Shown here: piece after piece, positions 35,171 through 46,963 of the stretch
Numbering within the stretch: position 1 is the first letter of the stretch
How the letters are laid out: each line of letters opens with the position of its first letter
Source of the DNA: Betaproteobacteria bacterium
GTDB lineage: Bacteria; Pseudomonadota; Gammaproteobacteria; Burkholderiales; Rhodocyclaceae
NCBI GenBank assembly: GCA_012026885.1
Contig: VEPL01000025.1
Span: 606,595-670,594, forward strand
DNA length: 64,000 nt
Reading direction: 5' to 3'
Position numbers and translations under genes: made by a program
The notes under the pieces: model-generated
The model's database searches: none
Seen by the model: only the letters and a program-made list of their open reading frames with translations
What the model was told of the DNA's origin: nothing

Positions 35171-35932
35171 ATGGCCCTGTTCGCCAGTTCGACGCGCGCG
35201 GTTCCGGATTCGGGGGCGGTGCCCCGGCACGTGGCGATCATCATGGACGGCAACGGCCGCTGGGCGAAGAAGCGCTTCATGCCGCGCTTCTCGGGGCACG
35301 CCAAGGGGGTCGAAGCGGTGCGTGAGGTGGTGCGCGAGTGCCTCGAGCGCGGTGTCGGCTATCTGACGCTCTTCGCATTTTCGTCGGAAAACTGGCGTCG
35401 ACCGCAGGAGGAGGTCTCCCTCCTGATGCAACTCTTCGTCAAGGCGCTCGAACAGGAAGTCGAGAAGCTCGACCGCAACGGAGTCCGTCTGCGCGTGGTC
35501 GGCGACCTGTCCCGCTTCGAGCCGCGCCTGCGGGACCTCATCCGCGCCGGGGAGCGGCAGACTGCCCACAATGACCGCCTGCACCTCACCATTGCCGCCA
35601 ACTATGGCGGTCGCTGGGACATTATGCAGGCCGTCAATGCCATGGTGTCGCGCCACCCGGAAAAGAGCGGCGGCTGGAGCGATTCCGATCTCGAGCCCCA
35701 TCTGGCGATGCACTTTGCTCCCGAGCCGGACCTGTTCATCCGGACCGGCGGCGAGCAGCGTATCAGCAACTTCCTGCTCTGGCAGCTCGCCTATACCGAG
35801 CTCTACTTCACCGATGCACTCTGGCCGGAGTTCGGCAAGGAGGCGTTCGCCGGCGCCATCGCCTCGTTCGGCCGGCGCGAGCGCCGCTTCGGGCGCACCG
35901 GCGACCAGCTTACGGATCCTGCGGATGCTTAG
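35171..35932 (+). CDS. uppS: undecaprenyl diphosphate synthase
   Basis: 253 residues of the cis-prenyltransferase fold. [13 protein letters not shown] with the catalytic Asp, [18 protein letters not shown] and the C-terminal [15 protein letters not shown] are intact. Makes the C55 carrier for peptidoglycan and O-antigen. Its last codons overlap the cdsA start by eight bases. Confidence 0.97.
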   Translation: MALFASSTRAVPDSGAVPRHVAIIMDGNGRWAKKRFMPRFSGHAKGVEAVREVVRECLERGVGYLTLFAFSSENWRRPQEEVSLLMQLFVKALEQEVEKLDRNGVRLRVVGDLSRFEPRLRDLIRAGERQTAHNDRLHLTIAANYGGRWDIMQAVNAMVSRHPEKSGGWSDSDLEPHLAMHFAPEPDLFIRTGGEQRISNFLLWQLAYTELYFTDALWPEFGKEAFAGAIASFGRRERRFGRTGDQLTDPADA

Positions 35933-36731
35933 GACGCGCATCATCACGGCGCTGGCCATCGCGGCGCTGCTGGTACCAGCAATCTTCTTCCTGGACCGTA
36001 CGGCCTGGGCCGTCGTTACGGGCCTGATCACCGCAATCGGCGGCTGGGAGTTCGGGCGCCTTTCCGGTTTTTGCCCGACGGGCCAGTGGCGCTACGGGGC
36101 ACTGGTCGGTCTGCTCACGCTGGCAGCCGCTACGGGCTTGTCGCCGGCCGAGCTCGATGCGGCCGGACACGGCCTGATGTTGCTTTCGGCGGCTTTCTGG
36201 ATCGGCCTTGCGCCCTTCTGGCTGCGTGCGCGCTGGCAGGGTGTCGCCCACTGGAAGATGTCGCTCGTCGGCCTGGTCGTCCTGCTGCCGACCTGGTACG
36301 CCCTGATCGACCTGCGCGAGCGGGCTCCGGTCTGGTTGTTCGCGGCGCTGCTGTTCGTCGCGCTGGCTGATATTTCCGCCTATTTCTTCGGGCGCGCCTT
36401 CGGCAAGCGCAAGCTGGCGCCGAATATCAGCCCGGGCAAGACCTGGGAAGGCGTGTTCGGGGCGATGGCGACCGTCACCGTGCTGGCGCTGGCGGCGCAG
36501 CTCGCCTTCGGCGCTGCCGATCCCCTCCGCCTGGTGTTGCTGGCGTTGGCGATGCCCGTTCTGGTCCTGGTTTCGGTTGCCGGCGACCTGCTCGACTCGA
36601 TGCGCAAGCGCCAGGGCGGCCTCAAGGACAGCAGCCAGTTGCTGCCCGGGCACGGCGGGGTGCTCGACCGCATCGACAGCCACACGGCGGCGCTGCCCCT
36701 GATCGCCCTGCTGCTCGGCTGGCTGGGATGA
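35925..36731 (+). CDS. cdsA: phosphatidate cytidylyltransferase
   Basis: 268-residue polytopic inner-membrane enzyme with about eight hydrophobic segments and the family signature [21 protein letters not shown] split near the C-terminus, ending in LDRIDS. Makes CDP-diacylglycerol for phospholipids. Start ATG 35925 inside uppS; stop overlaps dxr (ATGA). Confidence 0.96.
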   Translation: MLRTRIITALAIAALLVPAIFFLDRTAWAVVTGLITAIGGWEFGRLSGFCPTGQWRYGALVGLLTLAAATGLSPAELDAAGHGLMLLSAAFWIGLAPFWLRARWQGVAHWKMSLVGLVVLLPTWYALIDLRERAPVWLFAALLFVALADISAYFFGRAFGKRKLAPNISPGKTWEGVFGAMATVTVLALAAQLAFGAADPLRLVLLALAMPVLVLVSVAGDLLDSMRKRQGGLKDSSQLLPGHGGVLDRIDSHTAALPLIALLLGWLG

Positions 36732-37918
36732 GCGCGCGGGGAGTCACGGTTCTCGGCGCGACCGGCTCGATCGGCCAGTCGACGCTCGACGTGGTGCGCC
36801 GCCACCCCGACCGCTACCGCATCGTCGCGCTGACTGCCCACCGGCAGGTCGACCGTCTGGTCGCCGACTGCCTCGAGTTCGCCCCACAGGTCGCCGTCGT
36901 CGGCGATCCCGCGAGCGCCGAGCTGGTTCGCGCCCGCCTGGCGGACGCCGGCTGCCGGACCGCTGTCGCCTGGGGCGAGGAAGCCCTGGTCGCGGCGGCT
37001 ACCCTGCCCGAGGCCGAGATGGTCATGGCGGCCATCGTCGGTGCCGCCGGCCTAGCCCCGACACTCGCCGCCGCCCGCGCCGGCAAGCGCATCCTGCTCG
37101 CCAACAAGGAAGTCCTGGTCATGGCCGGCGAGCTGTTCATGCACGCGGCAAACGAACATGGCGCCACCCTGCTGCCGGTCGACAGCGAGCATAACGCGAT
37201 TTTCCAGGCGCTCCCGGCTGATTTCCGGCGCGGCCTCGCCGCCTGCGGCGTCGAACAGATCCTGCTGACCGCTTCCGGCGGCCCTTTTCGCACGCTGCCC
37301 TTGTCGGCGCTGGCCGGTGTTACGCCCGAGCAGGCCTGCGCCCATCCGAACTGGGTCATGGGGCGCAAGATCTCGGTCGATTCGGCGACGATGATGAACA
37401 AGGGCCTCGAGGTGATCGAGGCGCACTGGCTGTTCGCGGCGCCGCCCGACATGATCCAGGTCGTCGTCCATCCCCAGAGCGTCATCCATTCGGCGGTGCG
37501 CTACAGCGACGGCTCGGTGCTCGCCCAGCTCGGCAATCCCGACATGCGCACGCCGATCGCCCATGCGCTTGCCTGGCCCGAGCGCATCGCGGCCGGCGTC
37601 GCGCCGCTCGACCTGTTTGCGGTCGGCCGCCTTGACTTCCATGCCCCCGATTTCGAACGCTTTCGCTGCCTGCAACTGGCCTACGACGTGTTGCGGGCAG
37701 GGGGCACCGCTCCCGCCATCCTCAATGCCGCCAACGAGGTCGCTGTCGCCGCTTTCCTCGAGCGGCGGCTGTCGTTCGCCGGCATCCCGGCACTGATCGA
37801 GGCGACGCTGGCCGCCGTGCCGGCCGGGCCGGAAGGCAGCCTCGCGGATGTGATCGCCGCCGATGCGGCGGCCCGCCGTTTTGCCGGGACGCGTATCGAC
37901 GGAGCTGCCGCGGCATGA
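36728..37918 (+). CDS. dxr: 1-deoxy-D-xylulose 5-phosphate reductoisomerase
   Basis: 396 residues. NADPH loop [23 protein letters not shown], the metal and substrate site [10 protein letters not shown], and [15 protein letters not shown]. Second step of the MEP isoprenoid pathway, feeding UppS two genes upstream. ATGA overlaps at both ends (cdsA and rseP). Confidence 0.98.
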   Translation: MSARGVTVLGATGSIGQSTLDVVRRHPDRYRIVALTAHRQVDRLVADCLEFAPQVAVVGDPASAELVRARLADAGCRTAVAWGEEALVAAATLPEAEMVMAAIVGAAGLAPTLAAARAGKRILLANKEVLVMAGELFMHAANEHGATLLPVDSEHNAIFQALPADFRRGLAACGVEQILLTASGGPFRTLPLSALAGVTPEQACAHPNWVMGRKISVDSATMMNKGLEVIEAHWLFAAPPDMIQVVVHPQSVIHSAVRYSDGSVLAQLGNPDMRTPIAHALAWPERIAAGVAPLDLFAVGRLDFHAPDFERFRCLQLAYDVLRAGGTAPAILNAANEVAVAAFLERRLSFAGIPALIEATLAAVPAGPEGSLADVIAADAAARRFAGTRIDGAAAA

Positions 37919-39282
37919 GCCAGTTTCCGCTCTATCTGGCGGCTTTCGCTCTCCTCATCGGCGTCCTCGTCGTGGTGCACGAGTTCGGCCACTATGCTGC
38001 CGCCCGCCTGTGCGGTGTCAAGGTGCTGCGTTTTTCGGTCGGTTTCGGGCGCATCCTGTGGTCGCGCCGCGCCGGCGCGGACGCTACCGAATGGGCGCTG
38101 TGCGCCTTTCCGCTCGGCGGGTACGTCAAGATGCTCGACGAGCGCGAGGAGGCGGTTGCCCCGGACGAGGCCCACCGTGCCTTCAACCGCCAAGGCGTCG
38201 GCCGGCGCAGCCTGATCGTCGCGGCGGGACCGGCAGCCAATTTTGCACTAGCCATCCTCCTTTACTGGGGCGTCTTCATGGCCGGCAGCAGCGAACTCCT
38301 GCCCGTGCTCGGCGCGCCACCGGCCGCCAGCCCGGCAGCGGCGGCCGGCATTGCCAATGGCGAGCAGGTGCGCGCGGTCGACGGCCAGCCGGTGGTGACC
38401 TGGGGCGACCTGCGCTGGATGCTGTTGCAAAAGGCGGTCGACCGCGACAGCGCGGAGCTCGAGGTAATCAATGCCCGCGGCGAGATTGCCGTCCGCCGCC
38501 TCTATCTCGCGGCGGCGGGCGAGCAGGGCTGGGAGGGGGATGCCCTCGAGCGGCTCGGCATCCGCTTTTACCGGCCGGACCTGCCGCCGGTGATCGGCAA
38601 GGGTGTCGCCGGCGGGCCGGCCGCGGCAGCAGGTTTGCTTCCGGGTGACGAAATCCTCGCGGCCGACGGTGCTGATATCGCGACCTGGCAGGATTTTGTC
38701 CTCGTCGTGCGCGAGGCGGCGGGGCGCTCCCTGAAGCTCGAGATCGGGCGCGGCGATACGGTTGTCACGGTCGACGTCGTTCCGGAGGCGATTTCCGAGC
38801 GCGGCACAAGGGTCGGCAAGATCGGCGTGGCGGTCGCCGAGACGCCGGAATCTGCCCGCAAGATACGCACCTTCGTCCGCTACGGTTTCATCGATGCCGG
38901 CGCCAAGGCGTTTGCCGAAACCTGGGACAAGTCGGTATTCAGCCTCGTCATGCTCGGCAAGATGCTGACCGGCGAAGTCTCCTGGCGCAACCTCTCGGGA
39001 CCGGTCACCATCGCCGATTATGCCGGCCAGTCGGCGCGCCTCGGGCTGGACTATTACATCCGCTTCATGGCGCTGGTCAGCGTCAGCCTCGGCGTGCTCA
39101 ACCTGCTCCCCATTCCGGTTCTGGACGGGGGGCATTTGCTGTATCATGCGATCGAAGTCGTCAGACGCCGTCCGCTGTCCGAGCGGGCGATGGAGATTGC
39201 CCAGCAGGTGGGGCTTTCCATCCTTGTCGTCCTGATGGCTTTTGCATTTTTCAACGACTTGAACCGCCTTTTTTCGGGCTGA
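37915..39282 (+). CDS. rseP: site-2 intramembrane zinc metalloprotease RseP
   Basis: 455 residues. HEFGH zinc motif at about residue 22 in the first helix, two PDZ domains in the periplasmic loop (around 110-300), and the second active-site motif [12 protein letters not shown] near residue 400. Cleaves RseA-type anti-sigma factors in the envelope stress response; placed directly before bamA, whose state it helps report. Confidence 0.96.
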   Translation: MSQFPLYLAAFALLIGVLVVVHEFGHYAAARLCGVKVLRFSVGFGRILWSRRAGADATEWALCAFPLGGYVKMLDEREEAVAPDEAHRAFNRQGVGRRSLIVAAGPAANFALAILLYWGVFMAGSSELLPVLGAPPAASPAAAAGIANGEQVRAVDGQPVVTWGDLRWMLLQKAVDRDSAELEVINARGEIAVRRLYLAAAGEQGWEGDALERLGIRFYRPDLPPVIGKGVAGGPAAAAGLLPGDEILAADGADIATWQDFVLVVREAAGRSLKLEIGRGDTVVTVDVVPEAISERGTRVGKIGVAVAETPESARKIRTFVRYGFIDAGAKAFAETWDKSVFSLVMLGKMLTGEVSWRNLSGPVTIADYAGQSARLGLDYYIRFMALVSVSLGVLNLLPIPVLDGGHLLYHAIEVVRRRPLSERAMEIAQQVGLSILVVLMAFAFFNDLNRLFSG

Positions 39283-39285
39283 TAC

Positions 39286-41601
39286 ATGAAGAAATCCCTA
39301 GTCGCTGTCCTCGTTGCAGGGCTCTTCTCCTTGCCCGCTGCCGCCATCGAGCCGTTCACCGTCTCGGATATCCGCGTCGAGGGCATCCAGCGCACCGAAG
39401 CCGGCACCGTGTTCAGCTACCTGCCGGTCAAGGTTGGCGACACGCTCAATGACGAGAAGACGGCCGAGGCGATCAAGGCACTCTTCGCCACCGGGTTCTT
39501 CCGCGACGTGCGCATCGAGGTCGACGGCAAGGTCATGGTCGTGGTCGTCCAGGAACGGCCGGCCATCGCGCAGATCGACTTCGTCGGCCTCAAGGAATTC
39601 GAGAAGGACGTCGTCATCAAGGCGCTCAAGGAAGTCGGCATCGCCGAGGGGCGCATCTTCGACCGGGCCCAGCTCGAGCGCGCCGAGCAGGAACTCAAGC
39701 GCCAGTACCTGACCCGCGGCAAGTACGCGGTCAATATCACCACGACCGTGACACCGCTGGAGCGCAACCGGGTCGGCATCAACTTCAACATCGAGGAAGG
39801 CGATTCCGCCAAGATCCGCCAGATCAATATCGTCGGCGCCAAGGATTTCACCGAGAAGCAACTGCTCGGCGAGTTCCAGCTGACGACACCGGGCCTGATG
39901 ACCTGGTACACGAAGAACGACCAGTATTCGCGCCAGAAGCTGTCGGCCGACCTCGAGAAGCTCAAGTCCTTCTACATGAACCGCGGTTACCTCGAATTTG
40001 CGGTCGACTCGACGCAGGTTTCGATTTCCCCGGACAAGAAGGATATCTACATCACCATCGGCATCAACGAGGGCCAGCGCTACCAGGTGTCGTCGGTCAA
40101 GCTGGCCGGCGACTTCGCGGTGCCGGAGGAAGAGTTGCAGAAGCTGGTGACGGTGAAGGCCGGCGACGTTTTCTCGCGTGAGCAGCTCAACAATTCGACC
40201 AAGGCCATCGGCGAACGCCTCGGCCGCGACGGCTATGCCTTCGCCAACGTCAATGCCGCCCCCGAGATCGACAAGGAGAAGCGCCAGGTTGCCTTCACCG
40301 TCTTCGTCGATCCGGGCAAGCGCGTCTATGTCCGGCGCATCAACATTTCCGGCAACCTGAAGACGCGCGACGAGGTCATCCGCCGCGAGATGCGGCAGAT
40401 GGAGGGCGGCTGGTACGACGCTGACCGCGTGACACTGTCCAAGCAGCGCCTCGACCGCCTCGGCTTCTTTACCGAAACTTCGATCGAGACGCCGGCGGTT
40501 CAAGGATCCGCAGACCAGATCGACGTCAACCTTAAAGTCACGGAAAAGCCGACCGGCAACCTGATGCTCGGCGCCGGCCTGTCGAGTACGGAAGGCCTGA
40601 TCCTCTCCGGCTCGATCTCACAGAGCAACTTCCTCGGCAGCGGCAATAACGTCGCGATCATCGTCAATACTGGCAAGATCAACCGGGTGATCTCGTTCTC
40701 CTACACCAATCCGTATTTCACCGCGGACGGCATCAGCCAGGGCTTCGATCTCTACAATCGCCGCGTTGATTCGACGTCAACCTCGGTGACGCCATACAAG
40801 TCCGAATCCTATGGCGCCGGGGTGCGCATCGGTGTGCCGATCGGCGAGAAGCAATCGCTCGGCTTCGGTCTTGGCATCGACCAGACGTCCATCACCGCCT
40901 TCACGTCGAGCGCCCAGACCATCCAGAATTTCGTCGCGACCTATGGCGAGACCAACCTGACCATACCGGTTACCGCCAGCTGGATCATGGACGGCAAGGA
41001 CAGCTTCCTGTTCCCGACGACGGGCTGGTTCCAGAAGGCGACCGCCGAAGTCGCGGTGCCCGGCGGCGACCTGACCTTCTACCGGCTGTCCTACCAGCTG
41101 CAGCGCTATGTCCCGCTGAGCCGCGCCTTCACCCTGATGCTGAACGGCGACGTCGGCTACGGTGATGGCTACAGTGACACCATTGGCCTGCCGTTCTACA
41201 AGAACTTCTATGCCGGCGGCGTGGCCACGGTGCGTGGCTACAAGGCCGGCAGCCTGGGCCCGCGCGACCCGCTCAACCCGGATGCCCGCCTCGGCGGCAA
41301 TCGCCGCTTCGTTGCCAATGCCGAACTGCTCTGGGGCGTTCCCGGCATGGACAAGAGCCTGCGTCTTGGCTGGTTCGTCGATGCCGGCTGGGTGTGGGGC
41401 AACGAAGTCGATCCGGTCACCGGACAGATCCTCAACACCTACCAGCCTGTCGATTTCGGCGACTTGCGGTATTCTACGGGTCTGTCGCTGTCATGGCTGT
41501 CGCCTTTCGGTCCGCTCAAGCTGGTATTCGCCCAGCCGATCAACAAGCAGAGCGGTGATCGCACCGAAGCCTTCCAGTTCCAGGTCGGTACCACGTTCTA
41601 A
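39286..41601 (+). CDS. bamA: outer membrane protein assembly factor BamA
   Basis: 771 residues. Cleavable signal (MKKSLVAVLVAGLFSLPAAA), five POTRA domains up to about residue 420, then a 16-strand Omp85 barrel ending in a C-terminal Phe (FQVGTTF). The lid-loop motif reads VRGY where VRGF is most common. Inserts beta-barrel proteins. Only three bases after rseP; skp follows. Confidence 0.97.
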   Translation: MKKSLVAVLVAGLFSLPAAAIEPFTVSDIRVEGIQRTEAGTVFSYLPVKVGDTLNDEKTAEAIKALFATGFFRDVRIEVDGKVMVVVVQERPAIAQIDFVGLKEFEKDVVIKALKEVGIAEGRIFDRAQLERAEQELKRQYLTRGKYAVNITTTVTPLERNRVGINFNIEEGDSAKIRQINIVGAKDFTEKQLLGEFQLTTPGLMTWYTKNDQYSRQKLSADLEKLKSFYMNRGYLEFAVDSTQVSISPDKKDIYITIGINEGQRYQVSSVKLAGDFAVPEEELQKLVTVKAGDVFSREQLNNSTKAIGERLGRDGYAFANVNAAPEIDKEKRQVAFTVFVDPGKRVYVRRINISGNLKTRDEVIRREMRQMEGGWYDADRVTLSKQRLDRLGFFTETSIETPAVQGSADQIDVNLKVTEKPTGNLMLGAGLSSTEGLILSGSISQSNFLGSGNNVAIIVNTGKINRVISFSYTNPYFTADGISQGFDLYNRRVDSTSTSVTPYKSESYGAGVRIGVPIGEKQSLGFGLGIDQTSITAFTSSAQTIQNFVATYGETNLTIPVTASWIMDGKDSFLFPTTGWFQKATAEVAVPGGDLTFYRLSYQLQRYVPLSRAFTLMLNGDVGYGDGYSDTIGLPFYKNFYAGGVATVRGYKAGSLGPRDPLNPDARLGGNRRFVANAELLWGVPGMDKSLRLGWFVDAGWVWGNEVDPVTGQILNTYQPVDFGDLRYSTGLSLSWLSPFGPLKLVFAQPINKQSGDRTEAFQFQVGTTF

Positions 41602-41620
41602 CCAGGAGTCCCGCATTTCC

Positions 41621-42127
41621 ATGTCGAAAGTCAAGTCGCTCGCCATCGCATCGCTGATGCCCCTTTTCCTGTTCGCCGGCGAGGCTGCCGCCGAGCTCAA
41701 GATCGGCTATGTGAACACCCAGCGCATCTTCCGCGATGCGCCGGTCGCCCAGAAGGCCGGCAAGAAGCTCGAAGGCGAGTTCGCCAAGCGCGACCAGGAA
41801 CTGCAGCGCATGGCGAAGCAGCTCAAGGATCTCCAGGAAAACCTGGAGCGTAATTCGGTCACCATGTCCGAGGGTGAGCGCCGCAACAAGGAGAAGGAGT
41901 TCGCCGACCTGTCGCGTGAATTCCAGCGTCGCCAGCGCGAGTTCCGCGAGGACCTCAACCTGCGCCAGAACGAGGAAAACGCGGCGGTTATCGAGAAGGC
42001 GAACAAGGCGATCAAGCAGATTGCCGATGCCGAGAAATTCGACCTGATCCTGCAGGATGTCGTCTGGGTGAGCCCGAAGCTCGACATCACCGATCGCGTC
42101 ATCAAGGTCCTGACGGACGGCAAGTGA
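41621..42127 (+). CDS. skp: periplasmic chaperone Skp/OmpH
   Basis: 168 residues with signal peptide ([24 protein letters not shown]) and a long charged helical middle forming the trimeric tentacles ([19 protein letters not shown]). Holds unfolded outer-membrane proteins for BamA. AGGAG ribosome site. The standard bamA-skp-lpxD order. Confidence 0.94.
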   Translation: MSKVKSLAIASLMPLFLFAGEAAAELKIGYVNTQRIFRDAPVAQKAGKKLEGEFAKRDQELQRMAKQLKDLQENLERNSVTMSEGERRNKEKEFADLSREFQRRQREFREDLNLRQNEENAAVIEKANKAIKQIADAEKFDLILQDVVWVSPKLDITDRVIKVLTDGK

Positions 42128-43170
42128 TGTCCCGTCCGGGTCGTCCGGTCCTCACGCTTGCCGAGATCGCCGCCCGCTTGGGCGGCGATGTGCTTGGGGA
42201 TGGCCAAACCGCCGTCGCCAGGGTTGCGACGCTGGCTTCGGCGGGCGAGGGCGACATCGCCTTCCTCGCCAACCGCAAGTACAAGGCCCAGTTGCAATCC
42301 ACCAGGGCCTCGGCGGTCATCGTCGCCCCGGACGCCGCCGACGGCTTCGCCGGGCCGCGCATCGTCACGGGCAACCCCTATGCCTACTATGCCCGCGTCG
42401 CCGCCTTGCTCAATCCGGCCGAAGCCGGCTTTGCCGGCGTCGATGCCAGCGCGGTCGTCGCCTCGTCGCTGCCGGCCGATGCAGCGATTGCGGCGAATGT
42501 CAGCATCGGCCGCGAGGTCACGCTCGGCGCGGGCGTCGTCATCCATGCCGGCTGCGTGATCGGTGACCGGGTCGCCATCGGTGATTGCAGCATCCTCTAT
42601 CCGAACGTCACCATCTATCACGGTTGCCGGATCGGCGCGCGGGCGATCCTGCACTCCGGCGCCGTGATCGGTGCCGACGGCTTCGGCTTTGCGCCTGAAG
42701 GCAAGGCCTGGATCAAGATCCCGCAGACTGGCGGCGTGGTGATCGGCGACGATGTCGAAATCGGGGCCAACACGACGGTCGACCGCGGCGCGCTGGACGA
42801 TACCGTCATCGGCGACGGTTGCAAGATCGATAACCTGGTCCAGATCGCCCACAACTGCATCATCGGCTCGAATACGGTCTTGGCCGGCTGCACCGGGGTG
42901 GCCGGCAGCGTCACGATGGGCGAGCACTGTATCGTCGGTGGCGCCGGGATGATCGCGGGCCACGTTACGCTGGCGCCGGGGACCACTATTTCCGGGGGTT
43001 CGCTGGTCATGAAGAGCATCAACCAGCCGGGCCTCTATACCAGCGTCTTCCCGCTCGACAGCCACGACGAATGGATACGCAATGCGGCCCATATCCGTCG
43101 CCTGTCGCACCTCGCCGAGCGGGTTTCCGAACTTGAGAAAAAACTGAAAGAGATGGCTTCAAATGATTGA
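42127..43170 (+). CDS. lpxD: UDP-3-O-(3-hydroxyacyl)glucosamine N-acyltransferase
   Basis: 347 residues; N-terminal uridine-binding domain ([21 protein letters not shown]) followed by hexapeptide repeats of a left-handed beta-helix with catalytic His in the QIAHNCIIG segment. Third step of lipid A synthesis. ATG 42127 shares a base with the skp stop; a GTG at 42124 is also in frame. Overlaps fabZ by eight bases. Confidence 0.97.
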   Translation: MSRPGRPVLTLAEIAARLGGDVLGDGQTAVARVATLASAGEGDIAFLANRKYKAQLQSTRASAVIVAPDAADGFAGPRIVTGNPYAYYARVAALLNPAEAGFAGVDASAVVASSLPADAAIAANVSIGREVTLGAGVVIHAGCVIGDRVAIGDCSILYPNVTIYHGCRIGARAILHSGAVIGADGFGFAPEGKAWIKIPQTGGVVIGDDVEIGANTTVDRGALDDTVIGDGCKIDNLVQIAHNCIIGSNTVLAGCTGVAGSVTMGEHCIVGGAGMIAGHVTLAPGTTISGGSLVMKSINQPGLYTSVFPLDSHDEWIRNAAHIRRLSHLAERVSELEKKLKEMASND

Positions 43171-43609
43171 AAAAATGGATATTATCGAGATCATGGAGCA
43201 TCTGCCCCACCGTTACCCTTTCCTCCTCGTGGACCGGGTTGTCGGCATGGAGTTGGGCAAGTGGATCCATGCCTACAAGAACGTGACTTTCAACGAGCCG
43301 CATTTCACCGGTCACTTCGCCCACTATCCCGTGTTCCCCGGCGTGCTGATCATGGAGGCGCTGGCGCAGGCTGCCGGCATCCTCGCCTTCAAGACCGCCG
43401 GCGAGAAGCCGCATCCGGGTTCGCTGTTCATGTTCGCCGGTATCGACGATGCGCGCTTCAAGCGCCAGGTGATGCCGGGCGACCAGTTGCACCTGCACGT
43501 CGAGATCGAGCGCTGGATGCGCAATGTCCTCAAGCTCAAGGCCGAGGCGCGCGTCGATGGGGAACTGGCCGCCGAAGCGCGCCTGATCTGCGCCAAGAAG
43601 GACGTCTGA
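43163..43609 (+). CDS. fabZ: 3-hydroxyacyl-[ACP] dehydratase FabZ
   Basis: 148 residues, hot-dog fold. [11 protein letters not shown] and the [20 protein letters not shown] active-site helix with catalytic His and Glu. Competes with LpxA/LpxD for 3-hydroxyacyl-ACP. An alternative ATG four codons in (43175) is possible. Stop overlaps lpxA by one base. Confidence 0.97.
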   Translation: MIEKMDIIEIMEHLPHRYPFLLVDRVVGMELGKWIHAYKNVTFNEPHFTGHFAHYPVFPGVLIMEALAQAAGILAFKTAGEKPHPGSLFMFAGIDDARFKRQVMPGDQLHLHVEIERWMRNVLKLKAEARVDGELAAEARLICAKKDV

Positions 43610-44388
43610 TGTCCGCCAACATCCACCCGACGGCGATCATCGAGGACGGCGCCCGCCTCGGGGCCAACGTCAAGGTCGGCCCGTATTCCATCATCGGCCC
43701 GAACGTCGAGATCGGCGACAACACCGAAATCGGTCCGCACGTCGTCATCCGCGGCCACACCCGCATCGGTCGCGACAACCGCATCTTCCAGTTCTGCTCG
43801 CTGGGCGAGATCCCGCAGGACAAGAAATACGCCGGCGAACCGACCCGGCTCGAGATCGGCGATCGCAACACCATCCGCGAGTTCTGCACCTTCAACCTCG
43901 GCACCGTGCAGGACCAGGGACTGACAAGGATTGGCGACGACAACTGGATCATGGCCTACGTGCACATCGCGCACGATTGCATCGTCGGCAACAAGACCAT
44001 TTTCGCCAACGGAGCCTCGCTGGCCGGCCATGTCATGGTCGACGACTGGGTCATCTTCGGTGGCTTCACCGGCGTGCACCAGTTCTGCCGCATTGGCGCC
44101 CATGTCATCACCGCTGCTTCGTCGCTGGTTCTGCAGGACGTGCCGCCCTACGTGATGGCCGCCGGCAACACCGCCACCCCCTACGGTATCCATGTCGAAG
44201 GCCTGAAGCGGCGCGGGTTCAGCGCCGAGGCGATCACCGAGTTGAAGCGCGCTTACCGCACGCTGTACAAGTCAGGTCTGCTGCTCGAGGAAGCCAAGGC
44301 CAAGCTGGCCGAGCAGGCGAAAACCCAGCCGGACGTCCAGCGCATGGTCGATTTCCTCGAGGCCTCGAAACGGAGCATCATCCGCTGA
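43609..44388 (+). CDS. lpxA: UDP-N-acetylglucosamine acyltransferase
   Basis: 259 residues, left-handed beta-helix trimer; [21 protein letters not shown] start, catalytic His in [11 protein letters not shown], and the C-terminal helical domain. First step of lipid A synthesis. TGATG couplings with fabZ and lpxB. Confidence 0.98.
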   Translation: MSANIHPTAIIEDGARLGANVKVGPYSIIGPNVEIGDNTEIGPHVVIRGHTRIGRDNRIFQFCSLGEIPQDKKYAGEPTRLEIGDRNTIREFCTFNLGTVQDQGLTRIGDDNWIMAYVHIAHDCIVGNKTIFANGASLAGHVMVDDWVIFGGFTGVHQFCRIGAHVITAASSLVLQDVPPYVMAAGNTATPYGIHVEGLKRRGFSAEAITELKRAYRTLYKSGLLLEEAKAKLAEQAKTQPDVQRMVDFLEASKRSIIR

Positions 44389-45536
44389 TGGCCAGGGTAG
44401 TGCGGGTCGCCCTGGTGGCCGGCGAGGCCTCCGGCGACCTTCTCGGGGGACACCTGATCGCGGCGCTCAAAAGCCGTCTGCCTGATGCCGTGTTTTTCGG
44501 CATCGGCGGTCCGGCCATGGAAGCGCAGGGGTTCGATGCCTGGTGGCCGATGGATGCCTTGTCGGTGATGGGCTTCGTCGATGCGCTCAAGAATGCGCGC
44601 GAGATTACCGGCATCCGCCGCCAGCTCAAGAAGCGCCTGCTCGAACTGAAGCCGGATGTCTTTATCGGCATCGATGCGCCCGACTTCAACCTGGCGCTGG
44701 AGGCCGACCTCAAGCGCGCCGGCGTGCGCACCATCCATTATGTCAGCCCGTCGATCTGGGCTTGGCGCGGTGGTCGCATCAAGAAGATCGGGCGTGCTGT
44801 CTCGCGCGTTCTGGCGCTCTTCCCGATGGAGCCGCCGCTCTACGAAAAGGCGGGCATCCCGGTCACCTACGTCGGCCATCCCTTCGCCGACCAGATCCCG
44901 CTCGAGACCGACCGCCGTGCCGTCCGCGAGAAGCTGGCGCTGCCGCGCGACCTGCCGGTATTCGCGCTATTGCCGGGCAGCAGGCGGGGTGAACTGGAGA
45001 AGATGGCGGCCACCTTTGTGCAGACCGCCCGCGTCATCCGCGAGAAACACCTGCCCAACGCCCAGTTCGTCGTGCCGCTGACCACGCGCGAGACGCGCCT
45101 GCAGTTCGAGGCGGCCATTTACGCCTGCGGTGCCAGCGACATTCCGTTCCGCCTGCTTTTCGGCCATGCCCGGGACGCGCTTGGCGCGGCGGACGTCTCG
45201 CTGGTCGCCAGCGGCACGGCGACGCTCGAGGCGGCGCTGATCAAGCGGCCGATGGTCATCACCTACAAGATGGCCGGCCTCAATTACTGGCTGGGCAAGC
45301 GCCTCGTGTACCTGCCCTACGTCGGCCTGCCCAACGTGCTTGCCGGCCGTTTCGTCGTCCCGGAAATCCTGCAGGACCAGGCGACGCCGGACAACCTCGC
45401 CGAGGCGCTGGTCAAGCTCTACGAGGACAAGGACAACGCGGCGGCCGTGGCGGAAACCTTCACCGACATCCACCTGCAACTGCGCCAGAATACCGCCGAG
45501 AAGGCCGCTGATGCGGTGTTGGCGTGCCTGAACTGA
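44388..45536 (+). CDS. lpxB: lipid A disaccharide synthase
   Basis: 382 residues, GT-B glycosyltransferase fold (family GT19). [15 protein letters not shown] start, [21 protein letters not shown] and [12 protein letters not shown] are the family blocks. Joins UDP-diacylglucosamine and lipid X at the inner membrane. rnhB begins 13 bases before its end. Confidence 0.98.
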   Translation: MARVVRVALVAGEASGDLLGGHLIAALKSRLPDAVFFGIGGPAMEAQGFDAWWPMDALSVMGFVDALKNAREITGIRRQLKKRLLELKPDVFIGIDAPDFNLALEADLKRAGVRTIHYVSPSIWAWRGGRIKKIGRAVSRVLALFPMEPPLYEKAGIPVTYVGHPFADQIPLETDRRAVREKLALPRDLPVFALLPGSRRGELEKMAATFVQTARVIREKHLPNAQFVVPLTTRETRLQFEAAIYACGASDIPFRLLFGHARDALGAADVSLVASGTATLEAALIKRPMVITYKMAGLNYWLGKRLVYLPYVGLPNVLAGRFVVPEILQDQATPDNLAEALVKLYEDKDNAAAVAETFTDIHLQLRQNTAEKAADAVLACLN

Positions 45537-46111
45537 TCGTCTTTCCCGGTCTCGTCTGCGGCGTCGATGAGGCCGGGCGCGGCCCGCTGGCCGGGCCGGT
45601 GGTCGCCGCCGCGGTGATCCTCGATCCGGCGCGCGCGATCACCGGGCTCGACGATTCCAAAAAGCTTTCCGAAAAGCGCCGCGACGCGTTGGCCGCCGCT
45701 ATCCGTGCGCAGGCCCTGGCTTGGGCGGTGGCCGAGGCCGACGTCGCGGAAATCGACCGCCTCAACATCCTGCAAGCGACCCTGCTCGCCATGCAGCGCG
45801 CGGTCGCCGGCCTGGCCGTGCGTCCCGAGCGTGCGCTGGTCGATGGCAACCGCTGCCCGCGCCTCGACATCCCGGTCGAGGCCGTGGTCAAGGGCGACGG
45901 CAAGATCGCCGCCATCGCCGCCGCCTCCATCCTCGCCAAGACCGTGCGCGACGCCGGCATGCGCGCCCTCGATGCCGCCTACCCGCAATACGGCTTTGCG
46001 CGCCACATGGGCTACCCGACCGCCGCCCACTGCCGCGCTCTGCAGGAACATGGGCCGACCCCTGCGCACCGCAGGAGCTTCGGGCCGGTCGCCCAGCTGA
46101 CGCTGCTGTGA
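45524..46111 (+). CDS. rnhB: ribonuclease HII
   Basis: 195 residues. Catalytic carboxylates in [16 protein letters not shown] (Asp and Glu), [17 protein letters not shown] and the C-terminal Asp in [13 protein letters not shown]. Removes ribonucleotides from DNA. Starts with GTG inside lpxB; stop overlaps the next gene (GTGA). The lpxB-rnhB order is widespread. Confidence 0.96.
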   Translation: MPELIVFPGLVCGVDEAGRGPLAGPVVAAAVILDPARAITGLDDSKKLSEKRRDALAAAIRAQALAWAVAEADVAEIDRLNILQATLLAMQRAVAGLAVRPERALVDGNRCPRLDIPVEAVVKGDGKIAAIAAASILAKTVRDAGMRALDAAYPQYGFARHMGYPTAAHCRALQEHGPTPAHRRSFGPVAQLTLL

Positions 46112-46878
46112 AGCGCATCGCGTCGCGCGACAACCCGTTCTACAAGCGTCTCCGGAAGCTTGCCGGCTCCGGACGCGAGCGGCGCGCGGCCGGCCGCATG
46201 CTCCTCGACGGGGTACATCTGGTCGAAGCCTGCGAGCAGGCCGGCGGGCTGGTGGAAACGTTGATTGTCGCCACGTCGGCCCTGGATGGCGGGGAGATTG
46301 CCCGCTTCGTCGCCGGCCGCGAGATCACGATCGTCGCCGATGCGCTGATGCGCGAACTCGGCCTCGTCGAGTCACCGAGCGGCCTCGTCGCCATCGCGGC
46401 GCTGCCGGCGCCGGTTGCGGTCGACCCGCAAAAGGATGCCATTTTGCTCGATGGCGTGCAGGACCCGGGTAACGTCGGCACCCTGCTGCGTACCGCGGCG
46501 GCTGCTGGCGTCAAGCAGGCTATCCTTGGTCCCGGTTGCGCCGCGGCGTGGTCGCCCAAGGTGCTGCGCGCCGGGCAGGGCGCCCATTTCGTCATGAACG
46601 TGGTCGAGGATGCCGATCTGGCCACCTTCTTGGCCGATTTCCGGGGAACGAGCGTCGCGACCACCCTCGGTGGCGATGCCGGCTCGCTGTATGCGGCAGA
46701 GCTCGCCGGCCCGCTTGCCTGGATTTTCGGTTCCGAAGGGCAGGGTGTGCGCCCGGAACTACTCGCTGGCGCCAGCCAGCGCGTGCATATTCCGATGCCT
46801 GGCGCGGTCGAGTCGCTCAACGTTGCCGCCGCCGCCGCGGTCTGCCTGTTCGAGATGGTCCGCCGACGCTCGGCCTAG
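46108..46878 (+). CDS. TrmH/SpoU-family RNA 2'-O-methyltransferase
   Basis: 256 residues from a GTG coupled to the rnhB stop. N-terminal substrate domain ([23 protein letters not shown]), SPOUT motif 1 [16 protein letters not shown], motif 2 [13 protein letters not shown] and motif 3 [14 protein letters not shown]. Exact RNA target unknown. A diverged fragment of a related gene lies at 57411-57495. Confidence 0.9.
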   Translation: MKRIASRDNPFYKRLRKLAGSGRERRAAGRMLLDGVHLVEACEQAGGLVETLIVATSALDGGEIARFVAGREITIVADALMRELGLVESPSGLVAIAALPAPVAVDPQKDAILLDGVQDPGNVGTLLRTAAAAGVKQAILGPGCAAAWSPKVLRAGQGAHFVMNVVEDADLATFLADFRGTSVATTLGGDAGSLYAAELAGPLAWIFGSEGQGVRPELLAGASQRVHIPMPGAVESLNVAAAAAVCLFEMVRRRSA

Positions 46879-46893
46879 CGGTGCCTGCTACGA

Positions 46894-46916
46894 CATCCGC
46901 CCCGTATGCGCGGATG
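46894..46916. terminator. weak convergent hairpin between the methyltransferase and the cytochrome gene
   Basis: 7-bp stem CATCCGC / GCGGATG in the 85-base gap between convergent stops; no U tract on either strand. Possible Rho-assisted or processing end. Confidence 0.3.
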
Positions 46917-46963
46917 GGAATTCCTGCCGGTTCTCGACCGATTGCGACAACACCGCGAACCGT